Assembly: GCA_963681505.1 (NCBI GenBank)
Contig: OY811983.1
Location: 1,663,501 to 1,727,500 of the forward strand
DNA length: 64,000 nucleotides
DNA from: Eunapius fragilis
Taxonomy: Eukaryota; Porifera; Demospongiae; Spongillida; Spongillidae
Direction: 5' to 3'
Positions 16,751 to 31,200 of this stretch are shown here, piece after piece. Position numbers and translations under genes: made by a program. The number at the start of each line of letters is the position of its first letter. Position 1 is the first letter of the stretch. The notes under the pieces are model-generated. The model worked only from the letters and a program-made list of their open reading frames with translations, had not been told where the DNA came from and did not search any database.

Positions 16751-18507
16751 ATGAGGATGCTGTTGAATCGTTTCACCTGTGGTTTAGTTCGGCGACGCTG
16801 GGCGTCGTCTGAGCCAACCCCCGCCATGCTAAAAGGATTGCCCAAGAAGTGGCCTATTGCAGGTGTCAGCCATGTTGTTGTCGTGGCCTCGGCAAAAGGC
16901 GGCGTGGGCAAGTCGACCACTGCAGGTGCGTTGACCTCACTTTTTTTTGGTAGTCGTTGACTTTGTACCCACCTTGTAGTCAACCTAGCCCTGGGTATGG
17001 CGTCCGTAGATAAGGTGGTTTCTTATGGGCGCTCTCCAGCCTCAGCGAATCCTCCCAATGTCTTCACAACTAGGGCCTGTCTGTTGGGCTGCTGGATGCT
17101 GACGTCTTCGGTCCCTCCATACCCAGGATGATGAACCTCGCGGGGCAACCCGAGCTTTCGAAGCGTGAGTCACTGGGGGAGGGGGGTGGGGGGTGCAGCT
17201 TGAGTTTCCCGTCTTCTGTGGTATTATTCTCTGTGCCTCCTCTTTTGTGTAGAAGACAAAATGATCCCTCTGGTTAACTATGGCATCAAGTGGTTAGCAG
17301 CTTCTGACGCATCAGTTGAAACAGTACATAAGTATGCACATCCAAAACATCTACACACACACACACACAGCATGTCGATGGGGTTCCTTGTTGAGGAGAA
17401 GGCTGCCATCGTATGGAGGGGGTTGATGGTTATGTCAGCGATCCAGAAGCTCCTCAGGCAGGTGGACTGGGGGTCACTGGACATCCTGGTGGTGGACATG
17501 CCCCCCGGTACAGGGGACACACAGCTGACTATATCCCAGCAGATCCCAATTTCTGGTGAGGGCTGCTTGTAACTCACCCCTGCCAAACCCTCCCCTCCCC
17601 CCCCCCTCACTGTAGGGTCTGTGATAGTAAGCACTCCACAGGATGTGGCCCTGTCAGATGCTAGGAGAGGGGTGGAGATGTTCAAGAAGGTGCAGGTTCC
17701 TGTGAGTTGGCTGTGCACACTTGTTATTAGTGGTAATAGAATCAAGTCTGTAAAAATTCAAGATCAATAAATAGCAAAGCCTTTGATAATTAAGCCAATA
17801 CTTGAATCGCAATCAAGATTACAAACCAACTCTTGTTCGTCTATAAGTCCAATAAGAACCCCTCCTCATCGTGCATGTGTCATGTACATAATACTACAGT
17901 AACCCAGGTCTCATGCACATCCCCTCACACCTCTCTCTCTCTCCATTGTCTAGGTCCTTGGTGTTGTCCAGAACATGAGCTGTTACGTGTGTCCCAACTG
18001 TGGCCATCTTTCACACATATTTGGCAAGGATGGTGTGAGGAAGATGGCAGAAGAACTGGATGCAGACTTCCTTGGTAAATTCCAGCAGTAATGGCACCAC
18101 CTGATAACTACTAGTTAACCCCTTACATCCCTACATAAACCTTTCCCTACATAGGTTTAAACCCTTCCCCCCTACATAGGTTTAAACCCTTCCTCCTTAC
18201 ATAGGTTTAATAAACCCTTCCTCCATTACTCGCCACTCCTTGTCCTGTTATTTACCAGGTGACATCCCACTCCACCTGACCATCAGAGAAGGTTCTGATG
18301 CTGGCAAGCCAGTTGTTGTGTCTGACCCTCAAAGTCCCCAGGTACTACATGTAATGGAGGGGGGGGGAGGGGGGGGGGGTTCAAGAATGTTTGAAAGGTT
18401 GACACCTCCAAAAACTTTCTTCACAAAAGGCTGAGGCATACAAGACCATAGCCAGACGTGTACTTGACAAGCTGCCACACATAGCGGATCCATTCAAACC
18501 CAGATGA
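16751..18507 (+). CDS. NUBPL: Mitochondrial Fe-S assembly P-loop protein NUBPL (IND1)
   Basis: This Mrp/NBP35-family ATPase delivers Fe-S clusters to respiratory complex I in mitochondria. Nine exons join in phase: 16751-16925, 16980-17014, 17074-17164, 17253-17292, 17371-17555, 17616-17701, 17954-18074, 18259-18341 and 18430-18507, giving 297 residues, close to the family length. The N-terminus is Arg-rich and unacidic, as expected for a mitochondrial presequence. Motifs are the deviant Walker A GGVGKST (about residue 53), [29 protein letters not shown] and the cluster-binding CPNC pair in YVCPNCGH. It is divergent to INPP5E, and its stop lies 22 bp from the end of STEEP1. Confidence 0.95.
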
Positions 18508-18529
18508 CCCACAACAAACAGTTTGGCTG

Positions 18530-19538
18530 CTAGGTAACTTTGTCAATAAGCGTTCCCTTCTGTTTTTTGGATCGAACATGTTCTTCAATTGCTTTCTGAT
18601 TAAAGAAGATAGGAGGAGGGTAAGCACGAGGGGGGTAGGGAAGGTAAAGGGGACTTACCTGCTCAGCATAACGTTTCCTGCCCTCCTCTGTCCTCACCAC
18701 CTGCCTGTGGACAAGGCTGGCATTGGTTGCAAACGAGTCGGCGATCTCACGCTAGGGTGGGGGTGGGTAATAAGATGAGAAGGGGATGTTTACCAGGACC
18801 TCACCTGTTCAAGTTCTTCTTCCTCTTCATCGATGGTGGACACTGTTACAGTGCTATACTTGCCAAGATCTCTTGTGTGTTTTGTCATCATCACCTGTGT
18901 GTGTGTGTGTGTGTGTGTGCGCGCACATACACGTTGTATTTGTGGTGTGTACATGTATTCAGTGCGTGTGTGTGTACATTGAGGTCTGCATATTACCTTG
19001 CGTGAGCGAGGCTGCTGGCCATCACTCAGTACTCTGGGCTTAACCGTTGTGACCGGCTTGTCCCCGCTTTTAACTAGGCTACCGGGAAACACGAAGGTTA
19101 CTTTGACATCTGTGTTACTGTGTCTATAATATAAAGGCAAACTGCACCTACAAGTTGAAGGAAAACAGTGTTCACAAATGGTTTCCATTGAAGTGGACGA
19201 CTTACTTCTTGCATTTAAACCTGAATTGTTGTTCGATGCCTTGCGGTCTTTTAAGGAAGGTCGGACCCGCTGGCTCGCAGTACACCTTGTGAGCATTTCT
19301 TGCTACGTCAATCACCCTGGCGCCATCACGCTTCCGAAGAGGCAGCTTCTCGAGTGTCGAGTCTGAATAACCCCAAGACACGCTTGCTAAAAGACACAAG
19401 TTCGTAAAACAGCTAACCTAGAATAAGTGCCAACTGTCCGCAGACACAGTAGTACACGTAGAGCGGCGTGTCTCCTTCATACTCTTCCTTATCTTTGGTG
19501 TCTGTGCAAACGATACTTCGAGAAATAACTTTGGGCAT
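18530..19538 (-). CDS. STEEP1: STING ER exit protein STEEP1 (CXorf56 family)
   Basis: STEEP helps STING leave the ER in vertebrates, and the family is older than STING signalling. Exon 1 starts [16 protein letters not shown] at 19538 and contains the YYCVCGQ cysteine pair. Exon 2 (about 19398-19170) has [26 protein letters not shown] and KCKK. The next has [10 protein letters not shown] and VTFVFPGS, then [27 protein letters not shown] (about 18900-18800), and the end is [10 protein letters not shown]. All landmarks are in family order. It is head-to-head with CEP350 (170 bp between starts) and tail-to-tail with NUBPL. A (TG)n tract lies in the intron at 18897-18919. Confidence 0.93.
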
Positions 19539-19708
19539 CGCGTCAAAAAATAATAATATATGTTCGGTTTTCACAGGGTTAAGTTTCACTATTCAAAAAA
19601 AATAAATGTGGCCATAGTCACAAGCTTGAAAATTTGCAAGGGGACGCTGTTGTTTCCCTTAAACGAGAATAGGCTTGTGGAGCAGAGTAGGTTATTCTAG
19701 CCGTAGAC
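19539..19708. promoter_or_regulatory. Divergent promoter interval STEEP1/CEP350
   Basis: The 170 bp between the divergent start codons are AT-rich on the STEEP1 side (AAAAAATAATAATATATG) and hold no other gene. Shared promoter activity is inferred from geometry only. Confidence 0.45.
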
Positions 19709-22700
19709 ATGACTTCCGTACTTGGGCGCAAAGTTGGCGAACCGAGAATTGTGAGACGCTCGGAGTTGTCATCGGCGAAGCAGTCAGCAGTGCATGCCGG
19801 TGAGGAATCTGATGCTTATTGTTGCAAAATCTGGTCGTGTTTAGACTGGCCTAACTGGTTGATTAAGTGCGCATTAATGCTTTATGCATTAGGGCTAACG
19901 GAAGCATGGACATTGTTCGGAAAAGATAGTAGCGTGGTAAGTTTGTCTATACTTGCTGTGTTAACCAGACGCACACCTCGCATACAAGGCGTTCATCTCT
20001 CAGCAACAGAGACTGGAAAGAGCTGCTCAGAAGCAAGCTCCGGCGAAGGGCCTCAAGCCCAGCGCTCCGGATAAGGGCGCACGGTCCGCTCACACACAAG
20101 TTCCTCCCAACAGGAACGGTGTGAGGCTGGCCTGGGAGGACCCCGGGGTGACAGACACGACCGCCGCATCAGTACCTACTGGTCAGAAAGAAGACCGCAC
20201 GCGTCCAGTGGTCTCTTCAGCGAAGCAGCCGTTAAGGAAACCTGTATCCGTTACCAGCGCGGCGTCGCTACCGAACGGCAACCACGGCAACCTTCCCGGA
20301 CTTGTGCAGAAGTCCTTTCCTCCTTATTCCAATGCCCACGCCGTGTTTGGACCTCCCGTTGACTTCAAGAGTTCTCCTGCGCCACAACACGTTTCGATAC
20401 ATCCCCAAGATGTCAAACAGGTGGCTGAACCACTTGTAACTGTAATAAACGCCCAGGTCCCTGTTACCTCACAGGCTTCCATCGCGTCAGTTGAGCTCCC
20501 AGAAGGTAGGATTTAGGGGAGTGGGAGGAGTGGTGCTGATGTTTGACCCTGTGTGTGTGTTTGTGTGTGTATGTGTGTGTGTGTTTTTATTTGTGTGTGT
20601 TTGGGCAGCTACATTAGCTGTACTAAGGGCAAAGATTGAGAAACAGAAGCAAGTTGCACAGGCCACCAAAGCTTCCCTTCCCAGCAGCAGCAACCAGGAC
20701 CAGCGTGGATTCCAGGCCTTGCCAAAATGTGAGTGGTGAGAATTTTTTTTTAATAACCCAGTTCTCCCCCTCCCCCTTAGAAGGCAGGTATGCACTTCCA
20801 AGTTTTGACATTCCCCCTTCCCCCCCTTAATTTCCCAGCTTCTGTAAACACTACAGTGCTAGACTCATTCCGGCCGTTGCCCCCTTCTTCGCCCCCTCCT
20901 CCATCACCCTACCATCCCACACCAGAACTGCCCTCCAGGCAACTGCATGGCCCCTCAAGTCCTGTGCAGTTCAATGGGGAGGAGGAGATGGAGCCGGGCG
21001 CAGCCAGTTCGAATCGCTCCCGTGCCCTCCAGGAAAAAAAGCGGAAGACGACAGCTGTATCTGCCCCGCAAAGTTACAGTGGCTTCAGCACCCGTAAACC
21101 TCCCGGCAACCAACCCAACCCCCCACCCCCGCGCACTGCTCGTCCTCCTTTGTCAACCAGGTCCACCTCTGCACCTCTCCCCCCGCGAGGAAAACCCCCC
21201 CGGGAGAGCGCCGGTGGCCCTCAGAGGCGACCCCGGTCCACCAGGGCTGTAACGGACAGGGCGAAGCCTCCCATCTACCCTCGTCCCCCACCTCAGCCCG
21301 CTCCAGCCAGGGTCAGGAAGGTCTGCAAAACCTTGCCAGCAGCCGAGGGTGGCCCACACACCTCGGGCATAATCACTACCTCCTCCTGGAGGGAGGGGAA
21401 GAAGCTAGCAGAAACCATCTTGGCCCGAGACAGGGAAGGCCTCTCCTCAACCAACGGTCTTCCTTCTGTTGATGTTTCTACTGGTGTTCTCCCTCATGTG
21501 CCTGAGCATGGGGTAGGAGGAGCTGGTACTTTACTGGAAGGAGGGGGCAAGGATGTGGAAAGCATTAGTGGGGCAGAGGGCGGAGGGAGTTACTCAGGTC
21601 TTCCTGAGAGTGCTGTCAAGGTACTGCATGATCTAGGGGCAGATGAGGGAGGCCTTGCTGCCAACAGGATGCCCAAGATGGATGGTGAGGGACTCTGCAT
21701 ATTATTGGTGTGTGTATATTGTGTATTATCTCTTGTGCTCAGGGTGGATGGGTGAGGGATGTATAATTAAAAGCTTTTTCTGGTGTGTTTGTTGTGCTTG
21801 TGTGGGTGCTTGTGTGGTTTTTTGCAGGTGTGTTGTTTGTACAAAAGTAGATGTGGTTGCACCTGTGTTATGCTGTGTTGTGTAATTGTGATGTGTGTGT
21901 GTGTATGTGTGTGTACCTGTGTATGTGTGTGTGTGTATACATGTAGTGTGTGTGTGTATGTGCATGCATATATATATGTGTGTGTGCACACTCCACAGCT
22001 GGGGGATGTAGGAGTGCAATGATCAGCACACTTAGCTGGTGTGTGTACGTGTATCCACATGTGTGTGTACACGACATGGCTATTACTTGGGCACCTTATT
22101 ATTAGCGTGCACAAATCAGAGCAGTCACAAGATGATTGGCCTCCTATGACGTTCCCGCCAGGAATTGGATTGTTAACTTACAATAGCATGTTTGCTTACA
22201 TCACTCTCTTTATGTTGAATGGAGCATTAAAATGCTTTGGTTGTCTGATGTCCCCATTATTTACAAGCATACGTTTAATACATTTGTCTGTATGTATGTG
22301 TGTGCCTGTGTGTTGTATCAACAGATATCTGTATGCCTGCATGTGTATATGTGTGTGTATATGTGTGTGTATGTGTGTGTATATGTGTGTGTATGTGTGT
22401 GTATATGTGTGTGTATGTGTTTATGCCTGTGTGTATGTGTGTGCCTGTGTGTGTCTGTGTGTGTGTATGTGTGTGTGTCTGTGTGTGTATGTGTGTGTGC
22501 CTGTGTGTGTGTGTGTGTGTGTATGTATGTGTGTGTTGATGGCATGTCTGTTTATGTTTACATCCTGTGGAATTTTGTGACCTCTTTTAGTAGTGTTTAT
22601 GTACACATCATGTGTGCTTGTTGGAACATGCACGATACAAAGCAGTATGCAGCCGTAACTATGTTACATTCATTGTTGTAAAAATGCATGTCTGTGGGTC

Positions 22701-23054
22701 CATGTGACACAGCTGTTACATACATAGACGACTTCCATCCACAGCCATTACATTAAGGTACCCCTTTCTCTGTGCAGATGAGCAAAAGGCCAAGGTGCGG
22801 TCCCGACCTTGGAGAGAAGGAGCTGCCTTTCCTCATCAGCCATTGCCAAAGAAGGCCAAAGCTACCGGTATGCCTTGGATAGCTGCCATTGTTGTGTGGT
22901 GCCTCATTTCACCTGTAATTTGGTTCGTTACCATCAGAGCCTGTCGGTCAGCCTGCTAAGGTCAAGGAGCCCAATTTGGAGGTCAAGGTGAGATTCTCCA
23001 TCCCTTGTAGTGTAAATAAACAAGTGTAGCCAGGAAGTGTGGACATGGTGTGTG

Positions 23055-23117
<63 letters not shown>

Positions 23118-26100
23118 ATGGTTCTACACACGTACATGTGTGGACACATGTTGCATGTGTTGTATATGCCCATAAGTGGTTTGATTGTGGATTCTGAAGT
23201 CATATATCCAACCATCTTCAAGGAAATGGCTGTTTCCTTTCAACTAATAAACACACCTTGATAAAGAAAATTTTCCCAGTTTAGGTACTCACTTCTAAGA
23301 AAACTAATGCATTTTTTCCCCACCCATCTGTTTGTTTAACCATGTGATACGTTTTTTAGTTATCTTGGGCAAGCTTGCTATGTTCATCAATAACTACATT
23401 GATGCACAGTGAAGTGTGTACCTCCATGTTGGATGTCTCCATGAAGTGGAAGTGTACCCCGTATTGGTGTGGTCTGTACTTGAACAGTTCACCTTTTGTG
23501 ATAACTGTGCGTATTGTAGTACAAATGATCGATACTACTTTACACAAGAGACCCACATATGTTCACCTCCCATCACTTTTCATACCTAACACTGCTCTTC
23601 CATTCTACAGCAGTATCTTACTTGTATTTTTCTCTCCCCTACCTCCTCCACCTCTGTATGCAGAAGTTCCTTCTGAAGAAGCAGGAGTTACAAAAGAAGA
23701 AGGATAGGGAGGAGAAGTTGCTGAAGGAGAAAGCGCAGAAGGAGAAGGAGGAGAAATTGAAGGAACTCTATCAGCGACAGAGAAACATGGCCATTGCTGG
23801 CTCTCGCAATAAGCAGAAGCCTCAGCAGCAGTTTGAGACGCAATCATTGGCCTCATCTGGTGTGGTTCTTCCTTCAGCAGAAGACATGACTTCTGTAAGC
23901 ATGTGTGTATATGCATATCCGTGTATGCATGGGGATATGTGTGTGCATGTGTATGTGCCTATGTATGTGTGTGCTTGTGAGTGTGTGTGTGAATATAGTG
24001 AGCATAGATCAAATATGTGAGGATGCTGCATGGGAAAAGTAGTAAATATATGTGCAAGGGGAATGGGCCTAGTTCCTGTCACATGTACCTCCTCCTCCCC
24101 TTCTGTAGGACTCTGACTATCTTCATGATGACCATACTAGGTTGCTGCATCCCGCTTCAGGCTTGAATTCCTTCCACTCCCCACTTGAGTCAGGCCACCT
24201 CTCCCCCACCTCAAGCCTCGCGTCATCGCGGGACCATCTATCTGCCTCTTCCTCCACTTCCCGCATCCCTGTGCGGACCAGGCCTGGCTTACCTTTGGGA
24301 CCAATGAACTCAAGAAGAGTTGTCCATCCAACCCCCTATAACAACACCCCTTACCCCACCCCCTCATCAGGGCACGCATCTCGCAGCACAGTACCACACT
24401 CCCAGCTTTGGTCTTCTCATCCCCAGTCCCATCTCCAAGCTCGTCCCCCAACCTCCAAGCCAGCAGTGGTGTACCAGCTGCCTCAATCCAACCATGAAGA
24501 CAAGCTGAGGTCCCTCACCGAATCTGCCTTGAAGCTGAAGGAGCGCATTGCGCATGAAATGGAACAGCGGGAAACTGTAGACATGGCTGACCTTGGCACT
24601 GGCCCCACCTCCTTCCCTTCTGACCACACCTCCCTCCCTCCTGACCGCACCTCTGTGAGGCGTAACCTGATGGTCAGGATGACCTCGGCAGCCTCCCCGA
24701 GCGAGCTGCCGGGTGTGGGAAGCCTGCAGGAGCACGCCCAGACGTCCAGGAGGAGGGTGGAGGAGGAAGCTGCTGCGTCTAAAATCCAGGCTGCCTTCCG
24801 TGGGCACAGGGTGCGCAAGGGGTTAGGTGAGTGGGGCCGGCACAGGGACCCATCTGGAGCCGGAAACGACACTTCCGTCCCTGTTACCGTGGTCGCCACC
24901 ATAGTCTCTCCTGCCTCTCCACGGCAGGAGGGACTGGGCACTCGTACGAGTGGACTCGGGGTTGCTCCTACCCCGTGCAACCTTGGAACCCTCCCCCCTC
25001 AGGTGCCACCTTCCATACGTCTTGAAACTGCGCCACCTGCAGATCTCCCGTGGCAACAAACGGTAGGGGACGCGTACAGTGTAATCAACGTCTTCAATCG
25101 CCAGCAGGAGAAGCTGAGAGAGACTCTAGGTCTCCAAGGGGCAAGGCTACAACAGTCCCAAGGCTCCACCCATACCACCCCACAACCTCACGATGAGATG
25201 CGGTACTCCTACACACTGTCCTTTGAGCAGACCCCGGCAAGGGAAGGAGAGCCATTAGCCTATGGAAGCCAGACTTCAGAGAAGACAGCAGGCTCCCCTT
25301 CCAGGACGGGAACCCTTCAAAGTCAGCACGCCTCTGTACTTCCCTCCCCTCCTTCGCGTAACAACAACTCTAGTCAGACCACGCCCACCAACACACCTGT
25401 TTCCCGTCAAGTCACTCCCACCACTCATCAGAGTGCCGCAGCCCGTAGCAGTGTCCACGAAGAGGTGGACACCACACCACTTCAAGCGAGCAGGGGTCAG
25501 GCGACCCAACCTACAACAGTGGGGGAGGACGGGACTCCCTTGCTGTCTTCCCTCTCAGACTCCTCAGTGGTTGACGATCCCGCTGCTTCCTTACGCACAG
25601 AGCCCATGCAACGCTCGAGCATGGCTTCACCCACCCCTGCGCGAGAGGAGCTGTCACCAGTCGGGGGAAGGCTCTCACCTAGGTCGCTGCAACTGAAGCT
25701 CCAGACAGAACTCAACCTGCTCGAGTCGGTGGAAGAGTCAATGAGGCACCTCTCGAGTGTGGAGGAGACGAGGGCCGTTGCCATGGCGCAGAGCGAGGCA
25801 GCCACTCTGGCCCAGCTGCTGACCTCTGAGAAACAGCTGCGCGGGCAGGAGGTCGGGGCATTGCTTAACAGGACCAAGGCCGCAGAGGCAGAGAGGAGGA
25901 GGGAGGAGGAAGAGAGGAAGGGAGAGGCGCTGAAGGAGCAGGTGGAGAGGGTGGCGTCCGATACCAGGCGTCTTCAGGAAGAGACTGCACGCAAGGCTGC
26001 TGAGCACGCGGCCAAGCTGGCCAAACTCCACGAAGAGTCCTCCCAGGTGGCCCGCGACATAACCAGACAGATGGTGGAGGCGCACTCTGCTGCCACCGTT

Positions 26101-28060
26101 GCCATGGTGGCAGCTGCTCAGCAGCAGATGAAGGTTGCCCAGGACATGGCCACAAGCGTCGCCGTGGCAGCAACCAGGGAGGCGGTCAAGATTGCCCTAG
26201 GGGATAGGCCTGAGTCCAGGAAGACGCAGCTGACGTCGAAGAGCCCGCAGCGATCGTCACCCTCACTATCTCAACTATCTGCTCAACCCCTGTCACACCA
26301 ATATCAGAATGACTTTGAAAACAGTGTGTCTCTGCCGAGCCACAAGGGCTCCACCATGCATACCAACGTGGGATCCCAAGGAACCAGCCGGCCTATAAGC
26401 ACAGAACAAGGAGTGGATAGAACACTCCAGTCACAGACTGGAACCAGCCGGCCTATAAGCACAGAACCAGGAGTGGACAGAACACTCCAGTCACAGACTG
26501 GAACCAGCCGGCCTATAAGCACAGAACCAGGAGTGGACAGAACATTCCAGTCAGAGATTTTAACTAGGCAACCAAGTACAGAACCAGAAGCCATCAAGAC
26601 ATTCCAGTCGCAGACTGGAACCAGTCGACCTCCAAGCACGGAACCAGAAACCAACAGGACTCGACGATCCCTTGGAGTTACAAGTCCAGCTCCAAGCACT
26701 GTGGACACAGTCTCCGACATGGAGGAGGGGCAGCGTCGTGGGGACGAGGTGGAGACAGAGGAGGTGGAGGAGGAGGATCATGGAGGTGAGGACAGCGAGA
26801 GGGCATCACCTGTACTCACAGAGGAGGTTGACCAGGTCAGTGTGTAATGATTGTTTACGTGGGGGTGTAGAAGCACCTAATTTACTGTATGAACTTGTCT
26901 TCCTTCAGACTTCCAGGAGCCTCCATCAGAGGCCACTGCGAAGACAGCAACTGAGTTCTGTCGAGAACAGTGACTCAGAAGCTTTTGCATTGTCGCAGGG
27001 CGACCATTCCCCTTCTTCCACTCCATCTAGAGAGCACCATGCCAAGCAGAAGGGCGACTCCTTCTTCCTGTTCACGACGCGCATGGTGCAGCAGTACATG
27101 CACGAGGAGGAGCTGAGGGCCCAGCACCAGGCCACCCTGCTCCAGCTGAGAGAGAAGGCCATCAGGGAGAAGGCGCAGGCAGAGCTGGAGTGGCTGCGCA
27201 TCAAGAAGGAGAAGCTGGAGAGGAAGGGAGCCATCGAAATGATATCTGCACTGATGGAGAAGGAGAAGAAAGTGTTGAAGCAGCTGAAGCTTGAGCAGGT
27301 CTGTCTTTATCTTGTATCTTCATGCACGTGCAACAAACACACACACACACACACACACTTAAGCTCACCTATACAAATATGTATGTGCAGTTTTGATACT
27401 GGCACACATATTCCCCTGACCTAATAGCCATAGTTTGGGGGTGGGGGGGGGGGGGTTGGAGAGCTCTATGCTGACCTATAATCTATAATCTGATCACTTG
27501 AACTTGTACACATTGGATGCCATTCCTTTTATGGTATGCATTATATTTTTGTTTGCTAATTGACTGTTTTCCTTGTGCAATTGACTTCTTGTGATGGGCT
27601 ATATATCCCTCCCTTACTGTACATGTTAGGCTGTATATCCCTCCCTTACTGTACATGTAAGTCTATATATACCTTCCTTACTGTACATGTAAGGCTATAT
27701 CCCTCCCTTACTGTACATATAAACTACTGTACATGTTAGGCTATATCCCTCCCTTACTGTACATGTAAACTTCACTTGGTGAAATTATTACAGGCCTCGC
27801 ACTATGTACAGTAGTAATAATTATTAACTCAAATGAAGGATTCGTCAGTGACTTATTATGGATCATGATATTGGTGTTTCATATACTACACGTACATACT
27901 TATACAACAATTTAATCTTTAATCTACGTCAAATGTTAATAGAAGAGTGAGATCAGTTACAGCAGAACACTAAATGGTCTATGCTGTTGTCAGTACTGGT
28001 TAAGAACATAGTTTAATAGTACCCATACTGCTGTCTTCCAATGTTAATGCCACGCACACG

Positions 28061-28156
<96 letters not shown>

Positions 28157-28157
28157 T

Positions 28158-28218
<61 letters not shown>

Positions 28219-31200
28219 CTGAGATCAGGCGACTGAGGGAGGTGCAGAGACTGGCCAGCACAGAGCGTCATCTCATTCTCCAGCAGCACAAGGAGATAGG
28301 AAAACTGAACAGGTCCACTAACTACTACCGACAGAAGGTTAGGTGCTATGGGTCAGCAGGAGGAGACACAGTGGGACAGTCACCCACTCCAGACAGAGAG
28401 ATGAGCATCTCTCCTTCCCCCTCCCTGCGCCAAGATCTCAAGGTCAGTTTGAATGTGTGCTGGTCCATCTGATGTGGATACTGTGTGTGTAAGGGAGGTA
28501 GCCCCTTTCTGATGTGGGTGGTGGTGGTATGTTAGGGAGGTAACCCCTGACTGATGTGGGTGGTATGTAAGGGATGTGTCCCCTAACTGATGTGAGTGGT
28601 ATGTAAGGGATGTGTCCCCTAACTGATGTGGGTGGTATGTAAGGGATGTGTCCCCTAACTGATATGGGTGGTATGTAAGGGATGTGTCTCCTAACTGATG
28701 TGGGTGGTATGTAAGGAATGTGTCCCCTAACTGATGTGGGTGGTATGTAAGGGATGTGTCCCCTAACGGATGTGGGTGGTATGTAAGGGAGGTAACCCCG
28801 AACTGATATGGGTGGTATGTAAGGGATGTGTCCCCTAACTGATGTGGGTGGTATATAAGAAATGTGGTCGCTAACTGATGTGGGTGGTATGTAAGGGATG
28901 TGTCCCCTAACGGATGTGGGTGGTATGTAAGGGAGGTAACCCCGAACTGATATGGGTGGTATGTAAGGGATGTGTCCCCTAACTGATGTGGGTGGTATAT
29001 AAGAAATGTGGTCGCTAACTGATGTGGGTGGTATGTAAGGAATGTGGCCCCTCACTGCTGTCGGTGGTGTGTAAGGGAGGTAGCCCCTAACTGATGTGGG
29101 TGGTGGTCTGCTCTTGCCTTAGGATGCAGCTAGCCTGCACAGCTCCATCTCTGAGGACCTGACCCAGGAGCACACCTCAGCGGCTGTCCCGGCAGAGGAG
29201 CTGGAGCAGCGTGCCTCCACGCCCACATCCTCCATCTGCTCCCAAACGATGGAAGCACAACCATCCACCCCCAAGAGGCCAGAGACTGCTGGAGCAGATG
29301 CATCCATCACAACTGGCACCAAGACACCAACCACTGACTCTCCTACACTCAAGCAGCTCAAGAAGGCTGCATCTGCTGATGCAGACAAGTGAGTAAACCC
29401 GCCCCCCCCCCCCCCCCAAAAAAAAAACAAACTGTTTTTGCAGAAGAAGTGACCGGTGTACCACCTTCATGCTCCTTCAGGTACTTGGCACATCGGGAGA
29501 AGGTGTTGCTACGGCGACGGCAGGCGGCTGAAGCTGCCCTGAGGCAGCAGGAGAAGCTGTTGAAGAAGGAGCAGATGTTGGAGGTGGAAGAAGAGGAGGT
29601 TACCAAGCTGGTGGGTAAAGCACTGAGGTCCTTTGGGCAGAGGATGGAATCACACAGGAGGACAAAGGGCAGGAGTGGTGAGGCAGCTGCTAGTGAGACG
29701 AGTGCAGCCGAGGAGGAAGTGCCTGGGGAGGAGGAGAACACGCTACGTGCTGGAACTGATGACAGGAGGAGGCCAGACTCCACTGTGGTGCCAGCCTCAC
29801 CCAACCTGCCAAGTGCTTCGTTGAAAGAGGAGAGTGAACCACGTACCATTGCCTCTGAAGGTCCAAGCTACCCCAGAGAGAGTATTGAGGAGGTACTCAG
29901 CCAGCCTGAAGAGCAGATTAGTGAAGACCACCACCACCCTGAAGAGGAAGAGGAGCAGATTGAAGAGGAGGAACAAGTGAAGAACCACTCTGGACGTAGC
30001 CACACTCAGGGAAGCACCACAGTGGTGCACACTCAGCTGGACCACACTCAGGGAAGCACCACAGGGGTGCACACTCAGCTGGACCACACAGCCTCTAATA
30101 CTCACAGCGGTGGGACCCTCCCAAAAGTGACTCAGACGTCACATACCACCTGTGTGCGGGATGAGTACAATAATGACACGTTTGAGTCCTTCCACCCCAG
30201 CAGCAGCATACCCAAGCTTACATCCACACCTTCACAACATAGACTTTTTGCTGAAGAGGAAACCCTTAATATTGCAGAAAGTATCTCAGGTAATGGTAAT
30301 TGATGCACTTAATAACCTCACCCCCACCTGGGAGCTTTCTAATAGTCCTACCCCACCCCACCTGTGGGCTCTCTAATAGTCCTACCCCACCCCACCTGTG
30401 GGCTCTCTAATAGTCCTACCTCACCCCCACCTGGGAGCTTTCTAATAGTCCTACACCACCCCCACCTGTGGGCTCTCTAATAGTCCTACCTCACCCCCAC
30501 CTGGGAGCTTTCTAATAGTCCTACCCCACCCCACCTGTGGGCTCTCTAATAGTCCTACCCCACCCCACCTGTGGGCTTTCTAATAGTCCTACCCACCCCA
30601 CCTGTGGGCTCTCTAATAGTCCTACCCCACCCCACCTGTGGGCTCTCTAATAGTCCTACCCCACCCCACCTGTGGGCTCTCTAATAGTCCTACCCCACCC
30701 CCACCTGTGGGCTCTCTAATAGTCCTACCCCACCCCCACCTGTGGGCTCTCTAATAGTCCTACAAAACCCCACCTGGGGGCTCTCTAATAGTCCTACCCC
30801 ACCCCACCTGGGGGCTCTCTAATAGTCCTACCCACCCCACCTGTGGGCTCTCTAATAGTCCTACCTCACCCCCACCTGTGGGCTCTCTAATAGTCCTACC
30901 CACCCCACCTGTTCTCCCTTCTCACTGACCTGTACCTTTCGTCCCACCCTCCTCCCCTTACCTCTATGTTTAGAAGGTGCTGTGTCAGGAGTGAGTTCCG
31001 TTGAAGGTCGGATACGCGTCCTTAAGGAGCAGCTGGAGCAGCGGAAGAGAGAGGCTAGGAGACTACAGAGTGAGCAGAAGAGAAGGAAGAAAGCCATCCT
31101 GAAAGAGCAGGAAGAACAGCTGAAGAAGCAGCTTGAGGTGTGTATAGTGTGTAATGTGTGTGCATGTGTGTGTAATGTGTGTGCATGTGTGTGTAATGTG

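Noticed and set aside
21726..22681. Open frames around the TG-rich sequence
   Set aside because: Intronic low-complexity sequence of CEP350.
28444..29055. Minus-strand frame RGHIPYIPPTSV
   Set aside because: It is the reverse reading of an intronic minisatellite inside CEP350.
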